This document shows positions 23,292 to 35,392 of a stretch of DNA of 64,000 bases, piece after piece. This stretch comes from Riptortus pedestris (Eukaryota; Arthropoda; Insecta; Hemiptera; Alydidae), in NCBI GenBank assembly GCA_019009955.1, contig CM032228.1:204090501-204154500 (forward strand), given 5' to 3'. The position numbers were made by a program, and so were the translations under genes. The notes under the pieces were generated by a model. The model saw only the letters and a list, made by a program, of their open reading frames with translations, searched no databases and was not told the origin of the DNA. Position 1 is the stretch's first letter, and every line of letters begins with the position of its first letter.

Positions 23292-23385
23292 GATAAATAA
23301 GAAGCATTGATAAATAAGTAGCAGTGATAAACAAAAAACATTGATAAATAAGAAGCAGTGATAAATAAGTAGCAGTGATAAATTA
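23292..23385 (+). repeat. 17-bp tandem repeat, alternating variants
   Basis: Five full 17-base units follow one another: GATAAATAAGAAGCATT, GATAAATAAGTAGCAGT, GATAAACAAAAAACATT, GATAAATAAGAAGCAGT, GATAAATAAGTAGCAGT, then a partial unit. The AAG/TAG alternation suggests an underlying 34-bp dimer. Confidence 0.9.
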
Positions 23386-25559
23386 GAATCATCCCAGTCT
23401 ATGTAAGAGCAATCCTTTGTAGGGAAATCTTTATTCAACGAATGAAAAGGCTGCCTGAGAGAACCAGGTATCCAGGCACAGCATGGTGCTCATTGTGTCA
23501 CTAATATATTTCAGAAATTAGCTAGAATTTTGATTTTCAACCATTGGGAAATAAACATTTTTTATTATTATATTAATTTACAGAAAAAGAAAATCCAAAG
23601 GGTAATTTAAGTTTTTTGAACTCATTTCGAGAGGAGCTTAATTATGACATGCCATGTGTAACCATTTCTTAATTGAAAATTAATGCGTCCAGATATGATT
23701 ATTTTGGAAGATATTTTATTATTGGACATTTTTTTGGCTATTAAATGCTAGGATTACCGAGATCCCGACGAGTGCAACACACGTTCAATGTGAATTATGA
23801 ATGATCGCATTGTTTAATGGCTGAAATCGGTTAAGGACAAGTAGATTTAAATAACAGGGTAGCTTGGAATCTCCTTTATTTAGTGATGAACCAAAATATA
23901 TTACACGAATACTCGTAGTAGGAAAGTGATTTTTGAAACTGTTTGCTGAGTTTTTCTTTTACAATATATTTTCCATTGAATTTCGAACAACATTCGACAC
24001 TAAGGGGAGGACGATCTGTCATTGGTTAAAGCACTGCTTTGGCATAATAATTTTTAACTTTATGTTCGTAATTCATTCATCCACTCAGCACCGTGCGGTA
24101 ATTTCAAAGGAGAAGCAGCAATCATTTGTCTCTTGCTAACACACTACTGCAAGGAATCCTTTAGCTGAATACTTGACGCTCCGTTTGGCATACCTTGGCT
24201 TTTCAAAGAATGTAAGAACCAATGATTCTAGTATGTCATTCGTATACAGAAAATTTAGGTGAAAATTCATAAATAGCAATGTAGGAATTATAATCTCAAA
24301 CTTGGCAAACAGAACACTGTATTTATAATTTTTAGGTATTAGTAAACTGTGATACAGGTTATCAATAATGACGGAGCATCGTAAATGTGGAGCGGGGCCA
24401 GCAGCCAAAACTAAATCGTATATATCGAATTGAACATATTACAGGAGTTGGTGTCGATAAAGGAAAACTACAAACATTCCATATTCCAAAATGGACGGAG
24501 ATCTTTAATATATGTTCCTAGCAGCCTCTATAATTTCCATACCTCCATACCTGATTTCAAAGGCAAACAAACAAACTAATAGTGAAAAATTCTGAAAAAA
24601 GTTTATCATCCGAATTTCTTGAAAATGTTCTGTATATTCAAAAGTTAGCACATTGTGATTCGGCATTAGTTTGTAATGTCCCTGCGCGAGTTGATTCTCG
24701 TCTAGACAAAAATCAAAATTTTAATAATTGTTCTTCCTAATCTTAAGACGAGGTCTTAAAATCCGCTAAAAATTACATATTATTTCTAATACAGAGTTGG
24801 AAGGAAAAACAGTCATTGCTTGAAACCTTACGGGTATACTCGTACATGTAGTATAATTATGAATTAATTCAGGAGGTATTCGTTTTTTTAAACCGATCAG
24901 AAGAGAGTGGAATGGAAGCTAAAATCAAATTAGTTGTCGACTTTTTGTCATAAGATCGGAGAACGTATGTGAAATTTTATAAAAATATAAATTGAAGAAG
25001 CTTGATGTACTCAAGATAAAACTAAAGAGTTTAATATTCAGATAGGAACAGCTGCCTTCCCCAAGCGAGAAATATGAAACCTTTTCTGTCCCTAAGTTGT
25101 CAAAGACCGTCCAAACCTTTTCAAACTTACACTGTTTAAAATGACACCTTTAGAAAGTACAGCTGAGCCCTGATGAACAGCTTTATAACTGTCACGTAAG
25201 GGCCAAAAGTTAACTTTATTTAAGCACGTTTGGTTAAATAATAAATTAAACTCGTTGAAGTCGTTGTTTATAGCTTTGATAGTGAAATAAATCTAGTACT
25301 TCTTAAATAACAAGTGAATCTCTTTCAAAAGGTTATTTTTGTTGTGTTTGAAGCGAATAACCAATATAATTCTGGTTAAATAATACTCACTCGTTTTTGT
25401 ACCGCTGCCAGTGAAGGCGATGTTATAAGTCTTGTTAAACAACAAAATCATCTTATACATTTTGTTAATATCCCTCGCACTAATGAGATCACCTTGTTAT
25501 TTAACCAGACATAATTAGTCCCTTCACACCCAGGACTGCAAAAGTTTATCACAATTTTA
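23386..25559. other. No gene recognised
   Basis: Near 24690 a possible decayed B box occurs in CGCGAGTTGATTCTCGTCTA, with a poor SINE-like downstream, so an old SINE is possible. Short frames at 23933-24139 and 24136-24408 show no motif. Nothing else was seen. Confidence 0.35.
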
Positions 25560-25601
25560 TAAATAAAAATTATTTATTAACGCCCACTTTTTGCAACTAA
25601 T
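25560..25601 (-). mobile_element. SINE S1 3' tail fragment, copy 6
   Basis: Only the tail is present: the plus strand reads TTATTTATTAACGCCCACTT and TTTGCAACTAATGC. The copy is truncated immediately upstream of the tail, as happens with incomplete reverse transcription. Confidence 0.7.
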
Positions 25602-26055
25602 GCAAACAGTATAAAATATAAACAGAATAAAGTATATTAAATAACCAAACTAGATTAAATATTACTAAAAAGATATACTACATTTAGTAAAATAAATAAT
25701 ATGAGGCCCATATTAATTAATACACAGAAAGGGGTCCTATAAAGTTTTTAATTTTTCCTAGCTTAATGCTATTATCCATTTCTCGTAACCCAATTGCAAA
25801 TTGGTGTTATTTTGTTACGGGAAATTATAAATATTGGTTGAAAACTTAGTAATAAACGTGTGTCACCTAGGACTTCCGTACTCGGATCACCCAATTCTGA
25901 GCCTGCTCTTCTTCCTTCCTCCACATCTACCATAAAAGATTAGTCCACCATTCTTAGGAGTCATCTCTTCTAAACCAGAAGGGCTTTCTAGTTATCCTGA
26001 GATGGAGTCACTGTTTTACTGTCATATACTACTATTGGTATCATGACTGGTTTGT
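25602..26055. other. No recognised feature
   Basis: AT-rich sequence, no frame or repeat recognised. Confidence 0.5.
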
Positions 26056-26751
26056 TTAACCCACCGGCGGGCGCGCCTATTTGAGTTACGTTAGCGAGCA
26101 CCGCATTTTGTTTTTTCTATTTTTTATTAGAAAATAAGCAATAACTTGCTTATTTATGTTGTTTATTCATTTGGTTTTACAGTAATTCTAATACATGAAA
26201 ATTACACTTTATCATATTGATAAGTGAAAGGATGGCTAAAAACATTTTGCTATAAATAGCTTTGGAATATAAAAAACGACCTTGCAATAGGTAGAATAAT
26301 GACTGAGATGTTTTAATAATAAATTGTTTATTATAAAAAAATATTCGGTTCAAAATTTGCAAGAAAATAAATTTAATTTATCAATTAGGAAATAGAAAAA
26401 ATGAACTGTTTTTTATATTACAAAACAAAAATCAAACTTCTTCTTCCTAGTATAAAGCATTTCCCTGACAATTATTGCACGTTACTTGATGGATACTGTG
26501 ATTTCGGAATCTGTAACACTAAAGGGCGCGCCGCTGTGTTTGGACCGCAGTTTCTGAACTCACGCAAATAAGGCAGAATAGCAACTTAGGTAAGGGGAAT
26601 GGAGGGGGCATGACCAACTCAACATGTCAGGAACATGTTGATATACAAATACCTGCAACCCCCAGCCCGCTGAAGTCATTTCTATTCCTAGTATTTTGAC
26701 AGATGTTCAGATTGCGGTCAAAATGCCGCAGCGCGCCCGCCGGGGGGTTAA
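26056..26751. mobile_element. piggyBac-like element PB2 with TTAA target duplication
   Basis: TTAA occurs at 26056-26059 and 26748-26751. The left end reads CCCACCGGCGGGCGCGC and the right end, inverted, CCCCCCGGCGGGCGCGC. Beyond that the repeats resume after an insertion, with CACCGCATTTTG on the left and TGCGGCATTTTG inverted on the right. A further GGGCGCGCCGCTGTG lies inside near 26524. The element is about 690 bp with no transposase remnant recognised. The GC-rich ends contrast sharply with the AT-rich interior and flanks. The ends differ from those of PB1, so it belongs to another family. Confidence 0.85.
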
Positions 26752-26944
26752 TTGCACTCATACCATGTAGAGGGAGACTTCAAGTGGAGAGAGTATATTG
26801 CATGGTGTAGCTGCATCTGAACCTTACAGCCATTATGTTTTTTTTATGTATTCTACACTATTACACTAATTAGATATTCCTTCAAGGTACTCAACGTGTT
26901 TGAACTAGAAAAGTAAAGTCTCACAGCCACGCCACCATTGTTTT
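26752..26944. other. No recognised feature
   Basis: Short spacer, nothing recognised. Confidence 0.5.
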
Positions 26945-27092
26945 CAAGCCGGGAGGGGGGGGGCTAAAGATATTATTTAATGAGTTCGTAACTAAATAAA
27001 TAACCATTGCCTAGGCGAGAATAGGACTCTAGGTTTATCGAGTCAGATTAAGACCAATGTCTTATCTCAAATGGCTAACCATCGACGCCCCC
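26945..27092 (-). mobile_element. tRNA-derived SINE S1, copy 7, truncated
   Basis: The plus strand keeps GGGGGGGGCTAAAGATATTA, TTAATGAGTTCGTAACTAAA, CCATTGCCTAGGCGAGAATA and AAATGGCTAACCATCGACGC. The 3' third is lost or replaced near the G run at 26952-26963. Confidence 0.65.
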
Positions 27093-27239
27093 ACGTTCCT
27101 TTTAATTAATTATTTTTTTAAGTGCATCATTCAAATATGAATTTTTTTTAATGTGTTATTTTTTAGGCCACATTGATCGTATGCATATAAGATATACTAT
27201 GGGGCCCAAGAAGAATAGGTTTTCGTCCTCCTACGATGT
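27093..27239. other. No recognised feature
   Basis: Short AT-rich spacer between two oppositely oriented SINEs. Confidence 0.5.
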
Positions 27240-27441
27240 ATATGGATGTACTATATGACCTTAATCTCACAAGGTAAACGTAGAGTGGCGAGTTCGATTC
27301 CCACCTGGGCAATAGGAATTTATTTAGTGACTGAATTCATTAGGTAAAATCCTTAGTCCCACCCTGGCTAGAAAAGGATGGTAACCTGTAGAAAACCCGT
27401 CCCATTTAGCCTTAGTTTCAAAAAGTGTACGTTAATAAATA
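27240..27441 (+). mobile_element. tRNA-derived SINE S1, copy 8
   Basis: The B box is in GCGAGTTCGATTCCCACCTG, followed by ATTTATTTAGTGACTGAATT, CACCCTGGCTAGAAAAGGAT and CAAAAAGTGTACGTTAATAA. It is inverted relative to copy 7. Confidence 0.82.
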
Positions 27442-28525
27442 ATTTAATATTGTACTGTAATTCCGAAAGATGTTGTGTTTAATAGTTCATCTGAATTATG
27501 TCTATTCTTCTTCTATGAATTGAACGTGACTAGTTTATGCATAAATTTTATCTTAGCTGCCTCGCATAACTCAAAACCGACTAAAAATTTTGAAATTACA
27601 TATTTAGTTCTGCTGTAAGCTCCCTTACTCTCTAGCAAAATATTTTGTATATTTAGTTTAATACGGGCACATGGAAGGTTTCAACATCAGATTTCACTTC
27701 TATAATGTACTATTGATTGATTGTTGTCAAACGCTATTTTTAAACTTTTCACGTAAATGTGAAGTTGAAATTCGGTAATAGAAAAAATTAGACATTGGAA
27801 TTGAAGGGAAACTACCCTTGTTATTACTCAGAGGAGCAAAAAACATTTATGATAGAATATGTCAAAGGTTTTTGAATTTTGAATCAAAAAGCATTGATGA
27901 TATATCTTGGATACTTTCTGGAAGTGTGCCAAATTACTAATTTATTAATAATGTCATATTTTCTCAATACTCAACGCTTATCATATATATTATAATAGTG
28001 AGGAAATCATATTAAATTTAGTTTGCCTTTTCATAGGAGAAACTTTGGGGTGTTACTAAAACTGCTCTTAGGAAGAAATAGGTCACTTTACATTTGAAAT
28101 AGAATCATCTACATTAGATATATATTCTCATATTTAAACTCGGGTATTTTTCATATTTATTAAATGCAAATGATTTCATTTCGTGGAAGCAATCTATTTA
28201 TTCAACGTTCTCATCCCGCATTTGACACTGACACTATTTGGGATTGATATGATGAATTATTTAAAAGCATAATATATTTTTATTTGTCTATGAAGGTATT
28301 ATATTAATAAACTATAGAAGTAGGTATTAGTCAAGACAGATAATCAGACATTAAATAAGCACGTTTGCTCAAAGTAGTAGAAACTTATATTTCCTTATTC
28401 CAAGCACAAAATTCACTAACATTGGGCTTCTTATATAAAAATAAATTATTAATTTCACTTAACAAGAACAGAATAAAGTACAAAATAAAAAAAAAAAAAA
28501 AACAAGTCCAACTATTTCTTTCTTT
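27442..28525. other. No recognised feature
   Basis: Plain AT-rich sequence. A short frame at 28365-28547 ends in a poly-A stretch and R1, so it is not a gene. Confidence 0.5.
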
Positions 28526-28660
28526 TAGCAGATTTCCCTTAAGATAAATCAGCTATTGAGGTCGTATTCATAACGCTATTTTCCAAAACTTTCCTCAAAT
28601 GTCCATCGATCAAACCTGGGAGATGACGAAAGTGAGGTATTTTTTATATATATATGAATA
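28526..28660 (-). mobile_element. R1 copy J, 3' end
   Basis: It starts TTTTAGCAGATTTCCCTTAA with a well-preserved terminus. It continues CAGCTATTGAGGTCGTATTC, TCCATCGATCAAACCTGGGA and GATGACGAAAGTGAGG, then breaks at a short TA tract. Confidence 0.8.
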
Positions 28661-28689
28661 TTATACTATAATCCTAACTAAGATAAGTT

Positions 28690-28815
28690 AGTACACAATT
28701 AGTACTCCGATATCAACCGTTAACGAGCATGATCTTTAATTTTTCATGAAACACTGAATTATCAAGTTTGGTTTCGGCCATTTCAAAAGTGTGGTGTACA
28801 GGGCGTCAATCTAAT

Positions 28816-28905
<90 letters not shown>
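28690..28905 (+). repeat. R1 fragment with compound CA/TA array
   Basis: Positions 28690-28770 read GATATCAACCGTTAACGAGC and ATTATCAAGTTTGGTTTCG, the R1 body in plus orientation. A CA array follows at 28817-28857 and a TA array at 28859-28905. This orientation is opposite to copy J next to it, so the two are separate insertions or an inversion. Confidence 0.6.
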
Positions 28906-28908
<3 letters not shown>

Positions 28909-28990
28909 AATTTACAGAAATTTGAATGGGTATATTTTTTTCTATTTCCCTTTTCATTCTAAATTGTTTCTATATTATTGTTTCTCTCCC
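28906..28990. other. No recognised feature
   Basis: Short spacer, nothing recognised. Confidence 0.5.
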
Positions 28991-29160
28991 CATCCATTTT
29001 GAGCTATGAAGGCAAATCAAGGCGGGTTATCTATAGGTTATCACTGTTTTCTAGCCGGGGTGGGGCTAAGTATTTTATTTAATGAGTTCGCCACTAGATA
29101 AATTTCTGGCGAAATTCGAACTCTGGGTTTTCCAAGTGAGATTAAGACCAACGCTTATTA
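28991..29160 (-). mobile_element. tRNA-derived SINE S1, copy 9, partial
   Basis: The plus strand keeps GGCGGGTTATCTATAGGTTA, TCTAGCCGGGGTGGGGCTAA, TTAATGAGTTCGCCACTAGA and GAAATTCGAACTCTGGGTTT. The tail and head are damaged. Confidence 0.75.
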
Positions 29161-29254
29161 TTAATATTATATGAAGGAACAACTAATATAAAATTCATTT
29201 TTTTAATATTTAGAAGGAATTACACTTTATTGAAGTAAGTATAGGGTGTTTTAG

Positions 29255-29815
29255 CAGACTGCCCTTAAATGAGATATTGAAATCCCTGACGCGATTTAAA
29301 AAAAAAATCCTGAAATGTCCATGGATCCTACCTAGGATATGACGAAAATGAGGTCCGTTCAAAATTATATATATTTATCAGATTGTATTTGTCGGTTCTC
29401 ATTTGATCGTAACCAAACTCGAAATATGCGCGTTTCATACTGAACTAAAGGTCGAGTTCGTTAATAGCTGACATCCAACCGGGTTTAGAATGGGGATTTC
29501 GAAAATTAGAAATATCTTTTTTATTAAACGCCAAATAGAAAAATATTTAGAACAAATCTAAATACAATAAAATTTGCTATAAATATTTTTATATATATAT
29601 TTATTCTCTATTTTTAATATTATGGGAGATATTTGAACTTTTTACTTTTTTAGCCTTCACTAAACCCTCTCTCCAACTCATGTCATATTAGTAATAAGCT
29701 GTTATATCATAAACCACTTTATTCCGAGATTAAATACCAAATATTTTTCCATTAAACGTTTACTATGTGAGATACATGCAAATACGTTGTGTGATGTCAT
29801 TAATTAAGATTTTGA
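29255..29815 (-). mobile_element. R1 copy K (type b 5' module)
   Basis: From the 3' end it reads GTTTTAGCAGACTGCCCTTA, TCCATGGATCCTACCTAGGA, GAGGTCCGTTCAAAATTATA, a short array, GTCGAGTTCGTTAATAGCTG, then AATATTATGGGAGATATTTG. In its 5' part GAGATACATGCAAATACGTT and GTGTGATGTCAT match, inverted, the 5' module of the copies at 44140 and 62460. The C tract is shortened. Confidence 0.75.
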
Positions 29816-30930
29816 GGTCGTAAATCAAAAATAATCATTTCTTTTATAACCATATTCTATATTTAACTCTTTGATTACACACTAAAGATAGTATTAGTTA
29901 ATGGCTGAAATGAAGGGTGGAATAAGTAGGGAAGTACTATTACACCATATGGTGTATAATTTTACATAATTATGGTAGTATATCATATTAATCAAATTAA
30001 TTAAATCATGTTAATATAACACCATTATGGTGGTATTTCATAGTGGTGTAATTAATATTACACCTTTATGATATACTATTGTTCTTAAGCACAAAAAAAG
30101 GTTTAGAATGTTTAAACAGTATGTGTCTCTTTATTATTCATTCCATGACTGCCAAAAAACTAAAGCCTATCTTGTGAATCTACAAAACATATTTTTTTAC
30201 AACTAACCTATATCTTACAATTCCAAAGAGATATAAATATAACAATCTTTCATTATAATATTCACTCCTAACAACTATAAAAGATGGTTTCCTGACATAC
30301 TGAAGTAACATAGCATTATCAATAAATGAATGAATCAATTTTATTTATACAACCCCTTTAGCACTAATACAATACCCTAATCACAACTTTGTATATTAAC
30401 GTTTTACATAGAGCTTTTAATACCAACGGTATTATTGAATTTAATTTATAGCTCCTGGAAAAAAAGAACTTTGGGTCTAAATCCAAATATGTTTAATTAC
30501 ATTCATTGAGTGTAAATTTCTTAGCTCCTTCTATTTAAAATAAATGTGAATTTGGTCCCCTGAAGCCAGATTTCAAGTTTGCAGAATTTTAAAGTGCTGA
30601 AGAAAATATGGTATTCACAAGCAAAATATTCAAATTTTCCTCCCGACTATGCTGGTAGTAAAGAGAAACAAAATGAATATATTGCATTGTACATGTTTTG
30701 CTTTCAAAGTAAGCATACTTCCAAAGGAAAAATCGAATTATCATATTGTACCTTAAAAATTTGAGACTTTAACGGATTCCTAATGATTTGGACTTAGACA
30801 TGCAACACAAAAAATAAAAGTAAAAAACTTTAAGAAAACCCCTTGAACCTTCATTTTTCCAGATAGATTTATTCGATAGTATAATTATTTGATTCAATAA
30901 AGCACACATTAAATGATTAATTATTTATAA
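29816..30930. other. No gene; cluster of short palindromes near 29940-30070
   Basis: Apart from the palindrome cluster listed separately, the stretch to 30930 is ordinary AT-rich sequence with chance frames only. Confidence 0.5.
29940..30070. repeat. Cluster of ACACCAT-ATGGTGT palindromes
   Basis: ACACCATATGGTGT (29942-29955) is a perfect 14-bp palindrome. ACACCATTATGGTGGT lies at 30019-30034, and GGTGTAAT-TAAT-ATTACACC at 30045-30064 is a hairpin with 8-bp arms. The words recur in both orientations within 130 bp, as in a degenerate fold-back element. Confidence 0.6.
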
Positions 30931-30944
30931 ATCTAACATGTGAA

Positions 30945-31146
30945 AATGTCAGGCAGAATTCTTGAGAAGGAGCCAGACAGGAATGCGACCTGGATTTTCT
31001 TATTTTTCGGTGGAAATAGAGTTTTCCCGATCGCAGGAAATGCTTTAGCGCGGCGGCGAGGGGGTGGCAGGGGGTGGCTGAAGGAGGAGAGGGGATGAGA
31101 AGCGGGGGCGGGAGGGTATATAAGGGAGCATGGGACCGGGAGGCGG
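30945..31146 (+). promoter_or_regulatory. GC-rich TATA-box promoter
   Basis: TATATAAG at 31117-31124 is a strong TATA box set in the most GC-rich segment of the window (about 31045-31160, with GCGCGGCGGCGAGGGGGTGG and GCGGGGGCGGGAGGG). Transcription would start near 31147-31150. Upstream, 30938-30943 has an E-box-like CATGTG, and 30995-31006 reads TTCTTATTTTTC, resembling but not matching a MEF2 site, so a muscle-type promoter is only a guess. The contrast with surrounding DNA and the downstream splice donor support a real host promoter. Confidence 0.6.
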
Positions 31147-31226
31147 CCACAACCCCTTCTATCCCAGGACAGGACTCTGCTGCCCCCAGCCAACTCTAGA
31201 TCGCGATATCTCACTCCTTCGAACAG
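31147..31226 (+). other. Probable non-coding first exon with splice donor
   Basis: About 80 bases downstream of the expected start end in GAACAG followed by GTATGC, a good fit to the metazoan donor CAG|GTRNG at 31226/31227. Composition is GC-rich and drops to AT-rich immediately after the donor. An ATG at 31130 precedes the expected start of transcription, so it would not be in the mRNA, and no ATG lies between 31147 and 31226. The gene's product cannot be told from this window. Confidence 0.5.
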
Positions 31227-34200
31227 GTATGCTCTACACACAGGATAAAAATCAAATACATGTCTGCGCACAATGATACACTCTCAAAACTCATAAATCT
31301 ACTTCAGAAATCTATTTTTTCAGTGGAAAAATAAAAATGTCTTAACCATTAAATGCAAAATTAGACTTCAGTCATTTCAGACTACAATAAGAACGTTTTT
31401 ACGAGATGATGACATTTTATTTCCTATCTGTTTATAGGCCCGTGATTTGAATATAACGCTAAAAGTAGGTATCTTTTTAGCGTTTTACCTAGAAAGAAAA
31501 AAAGTGATTGTCCTCCTACTAATAAGTTTAATAAAATCAGCTATGTAAGCCCCACTAAACGGTAAGAAGTGCCACAGCTGGTAATTTTCAAAACATGTTG
31601 CAAATTCCTGAAGATGATTATTCGTTTCCGCCCAAATCTACTGCTGAAGTACAACAAGAAAATTACTTTTTTGTGTATTCCTAATGTTCAAAACCCTTTA
31701 AATTCACCTATTCACTTCGTGTAAGGGTTCGTCGAGGGGTTGGGTGAAACGAAAATGTAGTCCTTTTTCCATCTTCTGACGATTTAATAGAGGGAATCTC
31801 TTTTTCTCATTATATTAAAAAATATTGTAAGGTAAACTCCTTTACTTCTGTATTTTCTTAATGATGTCACACAATTTATAAAATTTTATCGTACATATAA
31901 TATGTCGTGTACCAATGGAGCATGTATTCTAAGAGACGGTTTCTCAACGGGATGCTATGAGAAGAAAAAAATAAAGGTATACAACATCTAGATTTGACCA
32001 CAATAAATTAATTACCATAAATACGAATCATTTAGGCTGAAAAGGGTTATGAGCCTACAACACCTTTAATGATAAAATACAAATTAATAAAACTGCAATA
32101 TTTCATTCTAACCATATATTTTTCAATGTCGTTTATGACAATAATCTGTGGTTTTTTTATATGACCAAAAAATATATATCTACAACGTTTATTTTTATGA
32201 AAAATATAGGAAAAATATATATTTTATACACAAAGTAAGAGCATTTTAGCGTGGGTTGAGAATAATGGCAGAGCCTAAATACGGAATGTCTGTACATTGT
32301 GTGCAGAAATATTTTGACACAAAATGAGTTTATTTGGACGAGAACCAGAAGTGCATTCGCAACGCTAACATAGCTATCACATCATCAAAATAACATTCTG
32401 TTTTACAATTCACATTGTTTTTTATAGGGCACTAAAAAAAACATGGAAATAATATTTTGTAAAATCGTCTTTCGATATTAATACATTATTTTTTCTTGAA
32501 TTTTACACACCCATATATGAATTTGTTAAAATAAAAGCACTGGGATAATCGGAAAGACGTTTTATATTTCTGAGTAAAAATTGTTTTTTTTTTTTCTAAA
32601 ATAGTATGTATTATTAAATTTTATTATTTAATTTGAATAAATATATATAATTTTTTTACAAATAATATTTCCTACATTGAGTAATTAGATTGTTTATTGT
32701 AAACATATTAAAATCTTGAAAACAATAAGAATTTCATAAATTGTTAATTCTAAAAAAACAATAACAAAGAATATCTACTTAAATAATGAGCAAGACAATA
32801 AAATAAATACTTAAATATTTAACTAACCTTCACGACCACTATCTATAAAGCTATATATTAAACTGTATTTTAAAATACTTATTTTTTAAATTATTAATTA
32901 GTATTTGCCAAAAAAAGTAGTTTTCATTTAATGTTCTTTCTAATGAATTGAATTTCTAAAATGCCACGAAATAATCATAACTAGAAATGTTCTTGAATGT
33001 AGTTTCTAGATAATATTACTGTGATTGTTTGTATTATAATTATTCTCCTATGATTATTTATTGTCTAATATTTGTATATTTGCGTACAAAACTTTTGTAC
33101 CTTTTCTAGTCATTTGAATTCCCAAAGGGTATTTACTTTGAAGACATAAGGATTCTTTTAACTCCTAACCTAAGTCTCAACCGTAAATCTCGATAACGTG
33201 AACACTTGGTTGTAGATTGGTTAGCCATTTTGTCTACAATGGTTCAATACGAATTCTTGACACGTAGAGTGAACATTTTGATCTGCCCGAGAGATAAATT
33301 TATTTTATATGGTGCTTAAGCATTACCATTTTCTTATAATCCCTTTTTGACAAACGTTGCATACGCTTGATCCTTCGACTGGGAAAATATTTCCACCATT
33401 ACACCAACATTCGAAAGCAGGTTAAAATCCATAAGAAATGAAATCTCTTAATTTATGCACCAGGAAACTAAATGATTACTCACCAGTATAAAAGAACGAA
33501 AGTTTCTATTTTCCTAGATGGACCGTTAATGGCCCATTATTATACTATGTGTAATTTCAACGAATAATTATTAATAGACTAAATAACTAACTAGAGTAAA
33601 TACATTAAACCAAAATATTGAATAAATTATAAAAAGGACTCTGATTATTAGGGATTTTTTTATTATAACAATAGTTTGACTTTTTTAAAGTGAATTTAAT
33701 TTTTAAACAGTTTTGCTGTGAAAATTGCAATTTTCTTAATTATATTCATATTTTAGAAACACTTCTCAATGTAGAGTATGTATGAACTATTATCTCCATT
33801 ACTTAATAAAAGAATCACAAATTAATATAAAAAAAATGTTCCTAATTTTTTTTCTAAAAAAGGAGTAGTAAAAAAAGAAAAAGTATAACTTACTTAAACG
33901 CAATTTATTAAAAATACATTCAACCTCAGTTGCAAAAAGAATAATGGAAAGGACTTACCCATTTTGTAGTCGATTTTTCGGCACCTTGTTGGGATACATG
34001 TATTGAGATTTTTGCTATACTTGTCGAAAACAATTTTTTTGAATGTATTACTTAATGATATTAACTGAAAAACAACAGAATGAACTTATATTTTCACTAA
34101 GCAGAAAGATGTATATTTATGAACATCAGAGTTCTAAATGAATCCTAGCCATAAATGCGATCGAACACAATGAATACATCGTGTATGTCTGCAGGGAAAA

Positions 34201-35168
34201 AAAATTGTAATAATTTTTTATTTATTTTACTTTAAAATCGCATTTGATCCATTTTTGCGATTTAATTACAATTTAGTTTTACTGATTTGTTAAGGACTAG
34301 TCAACTGAATATTCGAATGTTCTTTATTAGTTGATAGGCATGCATAAATCCAGAGTTTTATTAATCAGAAAGAAATAGAGCACATTTAATGCCCTGGCAA
34401 AGGTTAACAACGTAATCTGTAAATGAATTCACAAAATAATAATTATTAAATTTCTATGCAAGACAAGAAACACGTTATTTTGTTTTTAGTTTTACTTCCT
34501 CAGAATGAAAATCACTTTCTACAAAAAACCATCCATCAGACAGGAATTGAAAATCCAATCGATGAGGTTCATAATTATATGTCAATTATTGTAGTTCTAT
34601 AGACATGACTACCATGATAAGCAGATTTAAAGCATAACATCACTATTATAAAAGATCATTTAAACCGGTGCTTTCAATAGAAATGAATTTCGTATCAATA
34701 TGTTTTTGGGCATAGTGCATTTTATTCTGATTAGAAGGAACACATTATTAGAGAACGCTTTGTAAGTCTCATGTAAATATTTTTAAAGGTATTGTGACAG
34801 GAAGTGTTTCCAGAATTTTGGTATCGGCTTAATTCAGTCTCGATAATTCATGGCACCAATCAGTACGTTGAACTCTAAAATGATAAGAAACCCCATTAGC
34901 ATAATTAAACCCGCTGACTAAGGGAGAAATGTAATAATATTATTTTTTTCATTCATTGGTATAAAATTATATTTGAGAGGAAGAGGCCCGAGTTAATGAG
35001 AATCCGTGAGTTGGGTCAAGCATACACCTGATTTTTACTAGACACAGAAAATGTTTTTTTTTTTGGCAAAAAATAAATAAAAAGGAGGACGTCAATTTAA
35101 TCTGCTTACGTTACGAACGTATGTTGAGATCGATGTCTCCTTCCTGGATATCTTGTACTGGAGTACAA
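31227..35168 (+). other. Repeat-poor AT-rich sequence, likely first intron
   Basis: No R1, SINE, array or coding frame was recognised in nearly 4 kb, which is unusual for this window. If the exon at 31147 is real, this is intron, and the intron could continue to the end of the window because no plausible second coding exon was found. Intron status is inference. Confidence 0.4.
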
Positions 35169-35335
35169 TGAAAAATCCGACACGCAGGTGCTGCGTAAAC
35201 CAAAAAGATTTCCGACGTGGTGGATGACATACTAGTGATCTCATCTCACCATCTAGTCTTTACTTCTAATTGTTTGAATGGTCAAAGGAAAATTGCGACT
35301 TCTAGAGCAGTATTAGGAAAATGTGTGGGTGCCTT

Positions 35336-35392
<57 letters not shown>

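Noticed and set aside
24640..24770. Another S1 SINE
   Set aside because: Only a poor B-box-like word is present; body and tail landmarks are absent.
30933..31271. 112-codon minus-strand open frame
   Set aside because: It is the shadow of a GC-rich promoter on the opposite strand. Its proline- and arginine-rich composition follows from the G-rich tracts, and no motif is present.
31130..31275. ATG-initiated 48-codon frame right after the TATA box
   Set aside because: The ATG is only about 13 bases after the start of the TATA box, upstream of the expected transcription start. The splice donor at 31226 also cuts the frame.
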